Shown here: in pieces, positions 6,291 through 7,081 of the stretch
How positions within the stretch are numbered: position 1 is the first letter of the stretch
How the letters are laid out: every line of letters begins with the position of its first letter
DNA from: an uncultured bacterium
Lineage (GTDB): Bacteria; Gemmatimonadota; Gemmatimonadetes; Longimicrobiales; RSA9
NCBI GenBank assembly: GCA_937995995.1
Contig: CALKIP010000032.1
Coordinates: 1-7,081 of the forward strand
Length of the DNA: 7,081 nt
Direction of reading: 5' to 3'
The notes under the pieces: model-generated
What the model was told of the DNA's origin: nothing
The model's input: only the letters and a program-made list of their open reading frames with translations
Databases searched by the model: none
Position numbers and translations under genes: made by a program

Positions 6291-6578
6291 CGCAACGAGT
6301 GGCAGGTCGATCGATCGGCGGGGCTCGCGTCCAACATCCTGGCGCGGGCCTCGTGTTCGTGCGCATGTGGTTTCGGCATCCAAGGGACCACTGCCGCCAC
6401 GGCGATCAGGGGACCACCGCTGCCGCCGCAAATCCGTGGCGACGGCCGCGGCGGCGCACCTTTCATTGTGTCCAGTAGTTGGGTATTTTTCCCGGCTGTG
6501 ACTGGAATGCCTGCGGCCTCGATGGCCGTCGGCGGAGTGAGTGGCTGTGCCCGGGACCCGGGGCGCGGGAGCAGGCGG
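6291..6578. other. 288-bp intergenic stretch without a recognisable gene
   Basis: I translated the three plus-strand frames and scanned the minus-strand ones and saw no known family. In particular there is no biotinyl (AMKM-like) motif for a carrier protein. The frame shared by accC and the downstream methyltransferase contains no stop here, but its translation has no recognisable character. It holds a spaced direct repeat (6384-6398 and 6410-6427), a G+C hairpin (6422-6455), and the only A+T-rich patch in the area (about 6459-6490). A very weak promoter-like pair TTTCAT / TATTTT with 17-bp spacing (6461-6466, 6484-6489) could serve the methyltransferase gene. Confidence 0.6.
6422..6455 (+). 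other. G+C-rich hairpin downstream of accC
   Basis: GCCGCCGC (6422-6429) is complementary to GCGGCGGC (6448-6455) around an 18-base loop. The bases after it (GCACCTTTCATTG) hold only three T residues in a row, so it is a poor intrinsic terminator at best. In DNA this rich in G and C such a stem may be accidental. Confidence 0.3.
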
Positions 6579-7081
6579 GTGAGTCGAGTCGAGCGGGTGC
6601 GGATCACGGGGATCGCCGCCGGTGGCGCGGGAGTGGGGCGCCAGTCGGATGGTCGCGTGGTCTTCGTGCATCGCACGGCGCCCGGCGACGAGGCCGAGGT
6701 CCGCGTGGTCGAATCCAAGCGGCGGTGGGCGCGGGGCGAGCTGGTCCGACTGCGTGAGGCGGGGCCGGGGCGGAGGGAGGCGCCGTGCCCGCACTACGAC
6801 CGCTGTGGTGGGTGCACGCTGGAGCACCTGGAGTATTCGGCGCAGCTCGCGGCCAAGTCGCGCATCGTGGCCGACGCGTTGCGGCGGATCGGCGGCCTCG
6901 AGCTGGTGAATCCCGAGGTGGTGCCGTCGCCCGAGGAGTTCCGCTACCGCAACCGTGTCTCATTCACGCTGCTTCGGCTCGGCGGCGGGCGGGTCGTGGC
7001 GGGGTTTCACGAGATCGGCCGTCCGGGGCGGGTGGTCGACATCACGGAGGCGTGCCTGCTCCCCGAGGCGCCGATCGCTGC
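6579..7081 (+). CDS. TRAM-domain, Fe-S class I SAM-dependent rRNA m5U methyltransferase (RlmD/RumA type), 5' part
   Basis: Enzymes of this family methylate C5 of specific uridines in 23S rRNA or tRNA using SAM. The visible 167 residues begin with a TRAM RNA-binding domain (VERVRITGIAAGGAGVGR, about 4-21, through VVFVHRTAPGDEAEV, 27-41). Next comes the iron-sulfur motif CPHYDRCGGC (Cys70, Cys76, Cys79; the C-x5-C-x2-C spacing of RumA) and LEYSAQLAAK (84-93). The core enters with FRYRNRVSF (121-129) and a fourth Cys at 159 in ITEACLLPE, where RumA has its last cluster ligand. The SAM-binding and catalytic parts lie beyond the window. I chose the GTG at 6579, which has a GGAG 7 bases upstream and fits the family N-terminus. 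In-frame ATGs at 6507 and 6522 would add a low-complexity extension without a ribosome site. The exact target (RlmD-like or RlmCD-like) cannot be told. Confidence 0.9.
   Translation, partial: MSRVERVRITGIAAGGAGVGRQSDGRVVFVHRTAPGDEAEVRVVESKRRWARGELVRLREAGPGRREAPCPHYDRCGGCTLEHLEYSAQLAAKSRIVADALRRIGGLELVNPEVVPSPEEFRYRNRVSFTLLRLGGGRVVAGFHEIGRPGRVVDITEACLLPEAPIA

Noticed and set aside
5018..6478. 486-codon plus-strand open frame overlapping accC
   Set aside because: It is out of frame with the conserved biotin carboxylase, Arg/Gly-rich and without motifs; a codon-bias shadow.
6291..6578. Degraded biotin carboxyl carrier gene
   Set aside because: No biotinyl-lysine motif or recognisable remnant in any frame translated; a profile search would be needed to reopen it.

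Overview
This is a G+C-rich stretch of bacterial chromosome in which every recognisable gene lies on the plus strand. It looks like ordinary core-metabolism DNA carrying one small repeat-flanked insertion. The ribosomal protein S1 is of the multi-domain type with a long acidic tail, and the acyl-CoA carboxylase is split into separate beta and biotin carboxylase subunits. This would suit a G+C-rich Gram-negative-type lineage such as Gemmatimonadota, but that placement is a guess from style and not a phylogenetic result.

Layout. Positions 1-1193 are the 3' part of rpsA (S1 repeats 3 to 6 by comparison with the E. coli protein, plus a Glu/Ala-rich tail), closed by a textbook intrinsic terminator at 1220-1260. 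Positions 1324-2493 encode a lipoprotein with a periplasmic binding-protein fold (amino-acid ABC substrate-binding or LpoA-like). Positions 2542-4092 encode a carboxyltransferase beta subunit, predicted to prefer propionyl-CoA. Positions 4797-6290 encode the matching biotin carboxylase. Positions 6579-7081 are the 5' part of a TRAM-domain, iron-sulfur RlmD/RumA-type rRNA m5U methyltransferase. No biotin carboxyl carrier protein is present, although the 288 bp after the biotin carboxylase gene is a place where one might be expected.

The most unusual part is 4093-4796, between the two carboxylase genes. It holds a small gene for a four-helix bundle protein of the 23S rRNA intervening-sequence family (TIGR02436 type). 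The gene has its own promoter and a strong ribosome binding site. On the left it is bordered by about eight degenerate 7-bp units reading TGTCAG-like. On the right it is bordered by about fourteen units reading ACYGACY, which is the inverted relative of the left unit. The left array starts at the carboxyltransferase stop codon, and the right array runs into the biotin carboxylase start codon, leaving that gene with no Shine-Dalgarno sequence. A second inverted pair (4151-4162 and 4653-4663) lies inside the arrays and encodes the protein's C-terminal tail. I read the interval as an inserted cassette and as the best candidate here for an under-described system.

How the genes work together. The beta subunit and biotin carboxylase would form an acyl-CoA carboxylase (most likely propionyl-CoA to methylmalonyl-CoA) with a biotin carrier encoded elsewhere. 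The lipoprotein may be co-transcribed with them, separated by a small hairpin. S1 and the RlmD-like enzyme are translation or rRNA-modification genes with no evident functional link to the carboxylase.
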